A stretch of 64,000 nucleotides of DNA from Sordariomycetes sp. S80-01Y (taxonomy: Eukaryota; Ascomycota; Sordariomycetes), in NCBI GenBank assembly GCA_037042185.1, contig JAXQJY010000027.1:3162001-3226000 (forward strand), given 5' to 3'. The position numbers and the translations under genes were made by a program. Shown in pieces: positions 34,282 through 45,389 of the stretch. Numbering within the stretch: the stretch's first letter is position 1; each line of letters starts with the position of its first letter. The notes beneath the pieces are model-generated. The model was not told the origin of the DNA. It did not search any database and saw only the letters and a program-made list of their open reading frames with translations.

Positions 34282-35733
34282 GCCAGGTATCAACGCCACA
34301 GAATCTGGGAGACTCTCAAAATAATTGCTGATAGTCCTCGATAGTCCTAAGCCAGATCAAAATAGCGTTGCGGCTGGGTTCAACGGACACCTTGCCTTGT
34401 AAAATAGTGTTTTTGGAACGACCGAGCCGACTTTATCTAGGTGGCTAATGTTTGCAAGTTGACATCGTGAATTTTGGTTCAGCATTCAAAAGTCCCAATC
34501 TGTAATTTCAACCTTCAAGTCCCGCACAAATACCTCCGCAGGTGTTATCCTAGGGCTTTGGGTTATGCCGAAATTCAATTTCCCCCGCAAAGCTATCTCG
34601 TTATGTCGTTTATCGCGACGGGTGGCTAGCCTGGTTATACTCGTTGTACATAATCAAGCTACGGAAAAAGTGGATGTTACGGTTGTGCCCTGTGGCACAG
34701 ACCTGGGTGTAGGGTAGCTCGCTTACCTCGTCCGATCTAGCCAGCTGGCCCCTTAGTCATCCATAGTCACGTGTGGTGACCGTGTGGCTACCAACGCCTC
34801 GTGGCCCGCCACACTCTCTTGAATTGAGCAACCAATTCAACCCATCTGTGACCACCTCGGTGTTACAGTTGAGCTAAAAAGGCTACCCTATACCTAGACC
34901 TATGCCACACAGCATGATCGCAATAGTAGCTGTTAAAACTTTATAAATTGTTGAAAACTTATATCCTGGGCTTTTTCTATTCGGTTTTATCTCATTTTCA
35001 TAGAATAAAAGCGAAATTAAAATAACATCCAGAGTTTCAAAAATTATGGATTATGCGGCATCTGGGTTGTGTGTATCTTGGTACACACAAAGAAACAAGC
35101 TATGGTGTTGCATTTGAAACATTCTGTATGCCGGACTCTTGTATTAGATGGGTTCATCTACGATTAATGACACTGTAGACTCTCAGTCATGCTTAAAGTA
35201 GCCCGCCAACCCACTGACATTGAGCCGGGGCGCGCGCCACATGTAGAGCGTGCCTAGCCACTGATCGGTCTGCGAACCAACAGTGAGCTTTGGGTAAGTA
35301 CCTGCTCTTAGTATGGAGTAGGGCCTCAATTTGCCCGTAACACAACAAACTTTTGACGCCACGGAGTTCTAGGCTAGCAACCGGCGACTGTTATTATCCC
35401 CCGATGTGGGGCTCGTTACTAGTGAAGCCGGAGAGACGATTCATCCGCATCAGTAACAGCGGAAAGGTGATGCCCGTCTCAAAGTTTCGGCCCTAAGATG
35501 AATACCTCGGGGTTGCAGCCTCTAAACCCAAAAACATTACGGTAAGAAATATCTTATATTCTCCGGCAAGTTGCCAAAGATGCCCCATCAATTAAGTCGG
35601 TCGTTCCCTAGCAGTGCTCCAAGCTCTTTGAACAACAACAATTGCGACACTGACGAACTGAAACTCCCTCCCAACACCCGTACTACGCATTTTTCCTCCT
35701 CATAGTTTCGAAGCTACAGGAAAGCCCAGAAAA
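34282..35733. other. Intergenic region, AT-rich in part
   Basis: 1.45 kb without a gene. 34900..35060 is notably AT-rich compared with the surroundings. No terminal repeats found by eye. Confidence 0.35.
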
Positions 35734-36838
35734 ATGTCGACGTCCTGCGTTACGGGAGGCACAGGCTTCGTTAGTCTGTACGTCGTCATGCTGCTGCTTG
35801 AACGAGGCCACACGGTCCACGCCACTGTCCGTTCCCTCAAGAACAAGTCCAAGTGTAAGCCGCTGCTAGATCTTCAAGCTCTTTTCCCCAGTCGCATTTC
35901 TGTTTGAAGCCGACTTGATGAAAGCCGGTTCCTTCGCCGAGGCCATGAAGGGCTGGCAGGTCATTTATCACGTCGCTTCCCCCTTTCTCGTCCCTGATCA
36001 GATCAAGAATGGATATAGAGATTGCGTTGAGCCAGCACTCGAGGGCGCCAAGAATGTCCTGGAATCGGTCAACGTGACGGAGAGCGTCCTGCGAGTCGTC
36101 CTTACCTCGTCTGGTGCGGTTACCTCAGTTACCTTTTTATTTCAGTTCCCGATAGACTAATGTGCTGTTTTCGCCAGTTTCTGCCTGTACGGGGACAACG
36201 CCGATGTGCTGAGAGCTCCCAACACAATCCTTACCGAGTCGTGCTGGAATGAGAGCAGCAGCGTTACCCATTACCCTTATGCTTACTCCAAGTTGGTGGC
36301 CGAGCGTGAGGCGTGGAAAATGCACGACCTCCAAGCACGCTGGTCTCTCGTGGTCATCAACCCCGGGCTGATCGTTGATCCGTCTCTGACGCCCGACACC
36401 GTCTCTGGCAGCCTGCACATGTTCGAGGCTATGTACCGTGGCGACAACCCCATGGGTGTTGCAGACCTATCATATCCCGTTGTCGACGTGCGGAAAGTCG
36501 CCGAAGCACACGTCAAAGTCGGCGAGGTCACGAGACACAAAGGCCGGTTCATTGTCTCGGGTGACCGCACGATTCCTCTGCTAGAGATGGCCAGCTTCGT
36601 GCGCCCGGTGCACAAGGATCCCAAGGTATTGCCGAGTTGGAACCTGCCCACTCTGATGGTCTATGTTGTCGGACACTACATTGGCATCTCGAAGAAGTGG
36701 TCGGCCGCAAACCTCGGCATCTCATTCAAGGTCGACAACCAGAGAAGCATTCGAGAGCTAAAGCTGAAGTATCGCCCGATTGAGATGAGCTTTCAGGAGC
36801 ATTATAAGTCTTGGGAGCAAGAGCAAGCGCAGACTTGA
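35734..36838 (+). pseudogene. NAD-dependent epimerase/dihydroflavonol reductase-like gene with frameshift
   Basis: The ATG at 35734 starts MSTSCVTGGTGFVSLYVV, a Rossmann NAD(P) loop. The frame continues through KPLLDLQALFPSRIS, then the conserved FEADLMKAGSF continues in another frame from about 35903, so a single-base-scale indel breaks the gene there. Splicing of a 37-nt GTAAGC-CAG segment would repair the frame but would remove conserved residues and is very short. A second junction near 36110..36178 is an intron with a GACTAAT branch site; its donor is unclear. Downstream YPYAYSK carries the catalytic Tyr-Lys pair, followed by INPGLIV. Members reduce ketones or epimerise sugars and flavonoid-like alcohols with NADPH. 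Either a real pseudogene or a base-call error. Confidence 0.7.
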
Positions 36839-37967
36839 TTGTCGTGTCACTTATGAGATGCTATCGATATTCTCTTGGGCACTTCACTTTCTTCTGGCAA
36901 AGTCTATTTGGTCTGATCGGCTTGTCTAATCTTCTGTTTGATCAAGGGGTCCGGATACAGACAACCATAACTTATTTAGAGCCCCACAAGAAGGTAAGAT
37001 CAAGCAAAAATTATATGAGGATTCATCCCGAGACAAATATCCAAGTCGTCAACCTTCACATAATCTGTACTTGTCTGCCTGCCTTGACAATGCGCTGGCT
37101 TGACCGATAGGATGTATTGTATTGAAAGGTTTACTGTATTGAAGCGTTCCTACGACATGGCATGCAGGGTCGATCCAGCTTTCAACTGGATGGAGCGAAG
37201 CTAGACTCTGACTCTCGATAATCTAAAATCCATGCTTTTGCATCGTTCGCCCTGTTACGCCTTCCGAAGCACGTATCAGTCACTGACAATAGGTTTGGCA
37301 AAATCAAAGCAAGTGAAATAAAGTCCCTGTGACTCATCAGCGAGTAAATAGCGCAATTAATATTTGTGAAGTTCCGGCTAGAACTGATCCGAGAGTCCTT
37401 GGTTCGGCGGCGTGGCGGCCCAACTTGCACCCGGCATTTGAATTGTCCCGATGACTGATCGTCGGCCTTCTAGCTGGGCTTCAATTTTACCAAGCGATCA
37501 TTACAAACACTAATGACTGGTCAGCGTGACTCCTAGGGCTGTCCGCAGATCATACACTACTTGATTGAAGCCCTCTGGAGTTTCACCTAATGAACTGGTA
37601 TTGAGAGTCATAGCGTGCCCGTGGCTCTGCGGCCGGGGCTTCGGTTTCCGTCGCTCCTCGGCCGAAGAGAATATGTCACGGAGATTGGGCGGAAGCAGGA
37701 TTCTTCAAACGTCAGAAATATGAGATGAGAAGTTATTCCTAAGTCAAAAGGATTTGCCAGACTGGAAGGGCGTGCCTGCTTGGGTGCAGTACATTTGTCC
37801 CATTCGACAACCCCCGAGAGCCGGAGTCAAAGCTCAACTCAATTCATCACCTTTCCGCCCCAATTCTGGAATTGACTCACCATGTGTCTCTCGTAGGCCA
37901 AGATACTCAAACTTTTCGGAGCCTACTACAGATTATATTTGCCCTCAGTTTCCCAAGCCTGTGCGGC
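36839..37967. other. Intergenic region, no gene seen
   Basis: 1.1 kb between two decayed genes. No conserved coding is visible. Confidence 0.35.
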
Positions 37968-38830
37968 TTCAGTACACCTCAGAATGGCACCGTTCTCGAG
38001 GTAACCCCCAACATCCCAAACTCACTTGTTTACCTCTGAAGCGTTAGCTTTCGGAAAGGCGTGGATGATGTCGTTAGAAGCCTTCAAAATGACACCTGAA
38101 CCGAGCTCGTCATCTTCAAAAGCGATGTTCCCCAATTATTCTGTGCGCTCATAGACCTCCAGATGCCCGGTTATCCGGTGTGAGGAAAGCAAGTTTGCAT
38201 TATTGGCCTTGATATGGGCGTGGAAACTGATTCTTTTGGTCACAGAATCTTCTGGACCAAATTTCGGCAGGCTATATCTTCGACTTCTCCGACCAGTTCC
38301 AGTTGACCATCGGCGCTGTCGAAGGTCGTGCCCGTGGCACCAGTAATTACCTCTTGATGGCCGTGGACATGTTATTTGTCTCCAATACCAAGTCAATATT
38401 TGGCCAGTTTGAGGTCGACATCCTTCTCATCCCCGGTTGTGGTGGTGCTCAGCACCTTTCCGGTCTCATCGGCTGAGGTCTCGCGTCCGAGTACCTGTTC
38501 AGCGGGAACGATATCAATGCCAAGGAGACAGAGTGAATTGACCGGATTAACAAGGCGTGTAGGTCGTCTGTGGAGATGTATAACTATTTCCACGGCCTCG
38601 CCTCGCGTATCCGTTTCTTTCCCCTAAGGGAGAGAACTGCCATCGAGAAAGGCCGTATCACGCGCCCGACTTTGCAGTGTCTGCTGCGAGAATTTGCGTC
38701 TCTGATCACTCGCTTGAGCGATCCGGATGTGACCCCCTTGATCGGTAAAGCCTTGGCTGTCAAAAACAATCTCACATTTGGGGATGCTGAGCTCAACCTT
38801 GGCCGTAATGCTCACGTAATATACGTAGTC
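37968..38830 (+). pseudogene. Decayed enoyl-CoA hydratase/isomerase (crotonase) gene
   Basis: Pieces of one crotonase protein appear in order on the plus strand in changing frames: GTVLEVTPNIP, then DDVVRSLQNDT, LVIFKSDVPQLFCALIDLQMP, AVEGRARGTSNYLLMAVDMLF, FGQFEVDILLIPGCGGAQHLSGLIG, then LASEYLFSGNDINAKE, FFPLRERTAIEKG and GDAELNLGR. The LLIPGCGGAQ block and the region after it are classic for the family. Frame stops include TGA at 38181, 38474 and 38534, and at least two frameshifts lie near 38045 and 38200..38290. The order and spacing match an intact enzyme of about 290 residues, so this is a clear relic. Crotonases act on CoA thioesters, so it may once have belonged with the CoA genes further right; that is speculation. 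Confidence 0.72.
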
Positions 38831-39301
38831 TTTTTGTGGTCTGTTAGTCTTACCTGGTCGATCTTTTTACCTGCTTCACCCTTGCCATGGTTGACTCGTA
38901 AAGGAACGAGACCTCGCGCACATAGGGTCCGCAAAATTACCTAGCATGGCCTTCATCCTGAAATAGATAAAGTTTAGGGTGGTTTGCGTGCTGACCCTAA
39001 AAGCTCGGCGAGGTCGGGGCTATTATGCAAATCCACAAGGGAATCCCGCGGCGGCCCAACGGCTGTTACTGATCGGACCGAATGTTGCACCACCTCTCCT
39101 CACCTAGCTCACTTCTCGTGCTCTTCACCCTCTATAAAAGGATTCTCGTCCAGCTTGAAATTGCTTGTAGTTCTTTTCGTAGGAATCTAGTATTGATATT
39201 TGGGCATTGTGTCAGGTTTTAGACATAAGACACGACGACCTTCATTGTTGAAACTGCCGTCTCGGATTCAGTAATTCAAGTTTCTCTACTGTCTTGGCAC
39301 T
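38831..39301. promoter_or_regulatory. Intergenic region with TATA box for the next gene
   Basis: 470 bp containing an exact TATAAAAG at 39133..39140, about 165 bp before the epimerase start. No gene seen. Confidence 0.4.
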
Positions 39302-40448
39302 ATGTCTAAGCAGTTGCTTGTTGTAAGTACTCATGGTTTGAAAACTCTCATCTTCAGAGTACTGAACAAGACTACGTCCGCAATAGATCACAGGTGTCTC
39401 TGGCCATGTGGGCTTTCATGTGCTCGTTGAGGCTCTCAACCGGGCGTACAAGGCTAGGGCAGTGATCCGCAATGCAGCACAGGCCGAAAAAATCAAGGCC
39501 TCTGAGTCCGTAAAGCCAAACTCAGCACAGCTTGAGTTCGCCCTCGTTCCGGACTTGCTTGTCGTTGGTGCCTTCCAAGGCGTTCTTGATGGCGCTGATG
39601 GTGTCGTCCACGTTTGCATCTCCACTTCTGTCAGGGGTAAGTTGATTTCTTCTGTCGGATCACCGCCATCACCCATGGCACTGCTGATCAGAGATCCGTC
39701 TCTATCACAGAGCGAGAACTTCAAGCGCGACCTGATCGAACCAGCCGTCAACGCAACATTGGGTATTCTCAAGGCAGCAAGGGAGATCCCGACGATCAAG
39801 AAGGTCGTTATTACCTCTTCGATCGCCTCCCTGATTACCTGGGATTATCTCACATCATCTGACTTCAAAAAAGTGTTCACGGGTAAGTGGGGAGCTTGGA
39901 CCCCAAATTGGATCACCAGAGCTCATTGACACGGCTCATACTTACAGTGCGAGACACTTACACCCCTGCCAGCCTCGACGACCCCTTCGCAAATGCCATG
40001 GACGCTTACGGTACTTCGAAAGCAGCGGCTCTTGCCGCCACAGAGAGCTTTATGGAGAAAGAAAGGCTGCACTTTGAGGTGGTCACCATCATGCCCAGCA
40101 TGGTAACCGGCAGAAACGAACTAAATCGCAAACCCGAGGACGTCGGCAAAGGCAGCAACGGCAACACTCTTGGCATTTTGCTGAACAAAAAGAGCGATTT
40201 GCCTGGATTGGGCGCGTCGATTCACGTCAATGACGTGGCTAGAGCGCATATCGATGCTCTGAACCCAGCGCTGAGGGGAAATCGCAACTACCTCTGCTTC
40301 TCAGGCGGAGTCGAAGGCACCACGTGGAACGATGCCAAGGATATCGTCAGACGGCACTTTCCTAAGGCGGTGAGTCATCTTTTGAAAAGTAATTACAACA
40401 GACTCATCCTATCATGGATAGAATATCTGTGGATTTGGAAGATTCTGA
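39302..40448 (+). CDS. NAD-dependent epimerase/dehydratase (dihydroflavonol reductase-like)
   Basis: Exons 39302..39322, 39387..39636, 39694..39882, 39948..40369 and 40422..40448 give about 297 residues. The first exon has only seven codons; the second begins ITGVSGHVGFHV, the NAD(P)-binding loop. KRDLIEPAVNATLGIL, KKVVITSSIASL and the catalytic AYGTSK (Tyr and Lys) follow, and SIHVNDVARAHIDAL marks the C-terminal half. Splicing 39637..39693 to an AGAG acceptor removes a non-conserved insert and keeps frame. The last exon is uncertain: another acceptor near 40402 keeps a longer tail (to about 40470), and the usual 40-residue C terminus of the family is not recognisable in either, so the 3' end may be degenerate. 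Probably an NADPH-linked ketone or aldehyde reductase. Confidence 0.72.
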
Positions 40449-40965
40449 TTTCGGCGAAGGTTTGTAAAGCCCGGAGCCAGGGAACGTCAGAGTCGATGAC
40501 CAGGACAACGTTAGCCCCGGCCAAAGCCGGCAATTAGGGAAGTGTATTACGAAGATGTCTTTGGTGAAGGTATGATCTAGCAGGAAATTTGTTGGAGCGA
40601 GGACCACTCTCATGCATCGGAATGGACTGAGGATACGCAAATTTGGCAGGAGCGTTGAAGCCCGCCATGGACAGCCCAGCGTAGCTGGCGATGGTAAGAG
40701 GTCTCGCGCGCAGGGTCAGCACACAATGGAGTGGATGTCCGGTTCCGCATGCGAAGCTCATCAGCCATGATACAATTCCCAAGATATATGATACTGACTA
40801 TTTTTGTTGGAGCGTTCCAAGGATTCACGTTTAAATCTTGTATCTTTTGTTGCATCTATATATTCTGTCTATTTTTGGTCTTGTCAAATCGTACACCGTC
40901 TCGTACACACGTCCACTAAACTATACTGTACAACCATTTAGATGATTCACAGCCTCTGACGGCAA
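40449..40965. other. Convergent intergenic region
   Basis: About 500 bp between convergent genes. No gene or repeat recognised. Confidence 0.35.
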
Positions 40966-41798
40966 TTATTCCATGCAGCTGCGCGCCCCAGACTCAACTA
41001 GGGCAGTGGAATATCTTCGATGCAGCCACCCTCCGAAACCTCCAAACGGGTCTTCAGCTTCGCTTGCTGCCTCTGTTCCATCAAACGTCGCAACACGCAA
41101 CTTGAGAACGGCGACATTTCTGTCATTGTCTAAGTAGGCCTGGATCTCAACAACATTATCCACGTTCTTAGGCTGGAGTGGCGACTGGTGTGGATCGAAG
41201 CATCCACGCATGAAGATTGAATTCGGCGTTTTCGAGATGACCGAGAAGTGATTCGTCACGTAGGTTCCTATTGCAGAAATTAGTCGAGAACGAGCACTGA
41301 AGGCCGTGATGTCTATACCTGGATCATATTTACACTTGAGCAGGTCTTTCCTGGACCATACGTCATGCTTGTTTGTATCGTCCCTCGTGAACTCCATGAT
41401 CCTTCTTTGGATCGCAAACCCTGGGTCGAAAATTGAGATCATTCTTGAAAGCTGCCCGAAAAATATGGCTACTCACCTACACCTCCCCAGAGGCCTTGTG
41501 TGAAACGTTCGATGAGCTGTGTTCCTCCATTTTTGGCGTCGTTGATGAGGACCTTGTCGAGACTCTCGAAAGGCACTTCGCGCACGCAAGAGTCGGCTGA
41601 AACGGGCTTCCTCCAGGGATTAATTTGGCTGAACAGACTGTGTCGGAAAAAGTATTGGTCGCTGTCTGCATCGAACGTCTCGAAATGACAGTTGCGTGTC
41701 TGGAGGTAGAAGAATCCCGCGCCTGTGGAAGAAAGGCCGGCCGTGACGACCCCGGCAGCTGCGAGTAGTCGCGGCCGAAGACTGCGTAGTCGGTTCAT
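40966..41798 (-). CDS. Conserved fungal protein of unknown function
   Basis: Exons 41477..41798 and 40966..41420 (56-nt GTGAGT-AG intron) give 258 residues. It begins MNRLRSLRPRLLAAAGVVTAGL, a possible mitochondrial leader or membrane anchor. CVREVPFESL, the GLWGGVGFAIQRRIMEF block spanning the intron, WSRKDLL, YDPGIDIT, and HFSVISKTPNSI are followed by a C-terminal WLHRRYSTALVESG. The layout recalls an uncharacterised fungal family with the same WxxGxGF, SKTPDSI and WLHKQYA-type blocks, from memory rather than search. No enzyme motif or metal site is evident. Its neighbours do not explain its role. Confidence 0.72.
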
Positions 41799-43133
41799 TC
41801 TTGATAAGCTGTACGGAGCCGAGCAAGGTCGGCGTTCACGTTCTAAGATGGTTACGTGGGTATTGAGGTACCTAAAGTTGACAGACAGAGATAAGGGAAA
41901 GGAGGAAAATTAAATGCAAATAGGTTGGCTACGCTACGGGTCCCACACATGCAGAACCTGGACTTTCTCGCAATGCCGAGTGGTGTAATTCGTAACCAGG
42001 GTACGTAAGTATAACTTGTAGCTGATCAAGCATCGGCCATCCCTCACACGAATGTGGAAATGGGAGTGTAGTAGAAGCAAGTTGAGGGTCGGCAATTGGG
42101 TATTGTGACCATAGCGCGAAGCCCTACCTGGAAACGACCTTTGTCTGTCTCTCATCTTCAGTCGGGCGAGGTCTTCTCATTATTTCGGTTCCACTAATTA
42201 CCTGCGCAACCTGCATGCACAGTTGGCTTAGGGTGTCAGTTGAGATTTCCCTTCCTGTCGCGGAAGTATCCGATCTATCCCCGGCCTTTATCGCTATCGG
42301 TCTGACCCACAGCGAGCAAGTCTGTAATGTGCAGTGTCTTGTGTCAAAGAGTCCAAGATGACAATAATATGCATGACCTTTGTTGTGTGACTTACCTCCA
42401 CTTATCTCCGAAGATTGGGAATTAATCACAGACGGCTTCCATTCTGCTTAATTCCGAGCATGTGCCTAACTACCGTAGAAAGCTTAGGGAGCAAAATCCT
42501 TCTGCTGCCATGGAGAGGTTCGGTGCGAGGCAAGACCGTTGGGATCCATTCCTTGCTGTGGCCACTTGGTCCATCAGTAGACCTTCGGGTACCTAACCTA
42601 AATACCTGGTATCGACCTCAAGTGAGCTTATATGTAATTATCAGATACCGAGATACGGAGGCGGACCAAGACGCTCGCAGAGTGGAAACCTGAGTTGTCT
42701 GTCTCTCGCAGTGGTATGCTCCTCCTTATCGTCCATTCCTACCGTGTTGGGCGAGTCGCGGCTACGACGGGGATGGGACGGCAGCGTCGCGCATTCTCCG
42801 TATGCTACCCCGCACGCTGATCGACTTGCCGTTGCCATGCCTGATGTCTGGCCCTGGATTCTCCAATAGGCTGTCTCGTACTATGATATCAGATATGCGA
42901 CGCGGTCCAGTGTATTGGAGAATTGGAGTCGCTCATACTCTAAGCCATGGTGGTGGTGGTATAAGTGATTTGGGTCCCTGAGGAACGGAGCTATCCTCCC
43001 ATCCTCGTGCCAACAACACCCACCCCGTGAACGCATTTGAACACACAGAGCATTCCATTCCAAACACATCCTTTTCGACCTCAACATCAGATCAAGCCAG
43101 AAAAGAAAAAAGGGGGGAAAAGAAGAAGAAAAA
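41799..43133. other. Intergenic region, no gene seen
   Basis: 1.3 kb between divergent genes. Short frames only; nothing recognised. Confidence 0.35.
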
Positions 43134-44489
43134 ATGGAGCAGAAATTGCGACAGCCTGGCATCTTCGGCCAGCTTTGCTGGGACACGTACGCTGTGATCA
43201 TCCTGGGATTCCCAAACCAGTCTGGAACCACTCGCGACGACGTTCTGGCTACACTTGACAAAAGCGCCCTCAAATTGTTCGAAGCGAACCCGTCACTTGC
43301 TGGTCAAGTAGTCAAGAAGGGTCAAAGTGCCACCAACTCCGGCAGATATGAGATCGTGCCTTACCCGCCCCATCAGGGCAAGTCGCCTGTGCTCCGAAAG
43401 GACTGCACCAAACTCTGCCCTGCATACCAGAACATTATCAAGGCCGATGCTCCCTTTTCCATGCTCGATGGCGATATCCTATGCCCCGTCAAAGGCATGG
43501 GCTACGCGTATGAGCCTGGCTCAGAATTGCCGGTTTTCGTCGCGCAGGCCAACTTCGTCGAGGGTGGTCTTCTTCTCTGCCTTGCCTCGATGCACAACGC
43601 CCTGGATATGAACGGCCAGGGAACCGTCATGAAGCTGTTTGCTGCTGCAGGCAGAGGCGAGGAGCTCGACCCGAAGCTGGTTGCAGCTGGTAACCGGGAC
43701 GCCGACACCATCGTGCCTCTTCTGAAGCCTGGAGAACCCTCCGCCAACCATGACAGCATGCGTCGTCTTTCGACACTTCAGGCCTCTGCGCAACAACAGG
43801 GCCCACCGAAACCAATTGAGTGGAACTATTGGCGCTTTTCGGCGAAGACCCTAGAAGAGTTAAAGAAGGAAGCCTCAAGTGGACGCACCTGGGTCTCGAC
43901 AAATGATGCCCTCGCCGCGTTCCTAGTCCAGCGTCTCACTGCAGTGCGCGTCCGTGAAGGGCGAGTTGCCAAGGACGAGATTGTTCAGCTGCAACGTGCC
44001 GTGGACTCGCGGCCGGTGCTTGACCCTCCTGTTGAGGATGGCTACCTGGGTCACCTTGTTGCCCTTGCTGACACAACCTGGAATACTGCACAAGAGCTCG
44101 CTGACGCTTCACTAGCGGACGTTGCTGTCGAGAGCCGACATTCATTAAAGCGTGTGGACGACCACTTCATCCGCAGCCTCGCCACACTCATCAACAACAC
44201 CGAAGACAAGACCACAATCTTCTACGGAGCTGGAAACAAGGCTGGAAGAGATTTATTGTGCTCTTCTTGGGCCCAGCTTCATTGGTTGTCCAAGTGTGAT
44301 TTCGGTAAGGGGCTTGGTGCGCCAGACTTTGTCAGACGTGCTCGCATGTCTCCCGTCCCTGACTTGACATACATTATGCCCAAGAACCGCAACGGGGACA
44401 TGTTTCTCGCCACAAGCTTGTTTCATGAGGACTTTGTAGGATTGGCGAACGATGAGGCTTGGAGGAAGCGAGCTGATCTTGTCGGCTAA
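43134..44489 (+). CDS. BAHD-type acyltransferase (transferase family)
   Basis: Intronless, 451 residues. The HxxxD active-site motif appears as HNALDMNG (His about 154), and the structural DFGKG motif of the BAHD family as CDFGKGLG near residue 387. STNDALAAFLVQRL in the middle is the usual family segment before the second domain. Enzymes of this family use acyl-CoA to acylate alcohols or amines; fungal Tri101-type 3-O-acetyltransferases are among the relatives, but nothing here points to that substrate. The protein has no signal peptide, so it is probably cytosolic. It lies just left of the amidase-led catabolic group and could acylate an amine or phenol to detoxify it. Start at 43134 follows a purine-rich leader. 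Confidence 0.83.
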   Translation: MEQKLRQPGIFGQLCWDTYAVIILGFPNQSGTTRDDVLATLDKSALKLFEANPSLAGQVVKKGQSATNSGRYEIVPYPPHQGKSPVLRKDCTKLCPAYQNIIKADAPFSMLDGDILCPVKGMGYAYEPGSELPVFVAQANFVEGGLLLCLASMHNALDMNGQGTVMKLFAAAGRGEELDPKLVAAGNRDADTIVPLLKPGEPSANHDSMRRLSTLQASAQQQGPPKPIEWNYWRFSAKTLEELKKEASSGRTWVSTNDALAAFLVQRLTAVRVREGRVAKDEIVQLQRAVDSRPVLDPPVEDGYLGHLVALADTTWNTAQELADASLADVAVESRHSLKRVDDHFIRSLATLINNTEDKTTIFYGAGNKAGRDLLCSSWAQLHWLSKCDFGKGLGAPDFVRRARMSPVPDLTYIMPKNRNGDMFLATSLFHEDFVGLANDEAWRKRADLVG

Positions 44490-45389
44490 GCCGGCAGGAT
44501 ATACATGTTTGGCATGCAACGGCAAAAGACACAGAGTGCTTCGAGTAGTTCAATCTCACTTCTTGAAGAGTAGTTGACTGGCTGGTCGTAGTTGGAGTTG
44601 AGAATCTTTACAATGGCATTCCTATGCGTTTTTGATGTATGTAGTTAGATATGCAGATAAGAGCTCCAAGGGCCTATTGCACAGCTGAGAAGGTCGAGCA
44701 CTCCAGGGAATTGTGAAATGGACTCATGTGCTCATGCCAACACAACAGTCTCGTCCAGATACAATCTCAGCCCGCATCGTTTGTCTAATACCCTTGTGAT
44801 CTATAGCCGATGCAAGCATTTCATGCCGTATGGAGCAGCCGGCCGATAACGGAAGCAATGCAGCGTATCTCATAAGTGACGTATCTAGACAGGTCTAGGA
44901 GACATATTATCGGCACCCGAGATAAGCCGGGCCCTGCCTAGAGATCCTAGGCACATATGATACCAGTCAGGATGGGGCCAAACTTCTTGGGCCTCATGCT
45001 GTCATGATTCCTTGAGGGCTTGGGGTAAATATGTGGGGGTACCCTTGTTAGTGGTACCTTTCGTGGAGGAAGCTAAGCTATCCTACTCATCGAGGCTGGA
45101 CCCTTTCCGGCTTTACCCCGGTGACCTTCTACCTAGATAGGAGCTGAACAATAGCGCTATCTATGCGAAAGCGCTTGGGGCCGTTGAGCCTGGAACCAAC
45201 CGTTTAAGTCCGGAAGATGATTAGGCCTCGGCGTGTCATTGTTCTGGAGCTTCCGATCTAGGAGGCCGCCCCTACTCCGTCGGTATATTTAGAGACAAGT
45301 CCGAGGGCAATACATTCAAAGAACAAGGCGATCTTGCCATCGCCTAGCCGCCTTCTGCACCTGGACTCAGAGACCAAGCATCCATCAAA
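44490..45389. promoter_or_regulatory. Intergenic region and amidase promoter
   Basis: 900 bp with no gene. A TATATTTA element at 45284..45291 lies about 100 bp before the amidase start. Confidence 0.4.
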
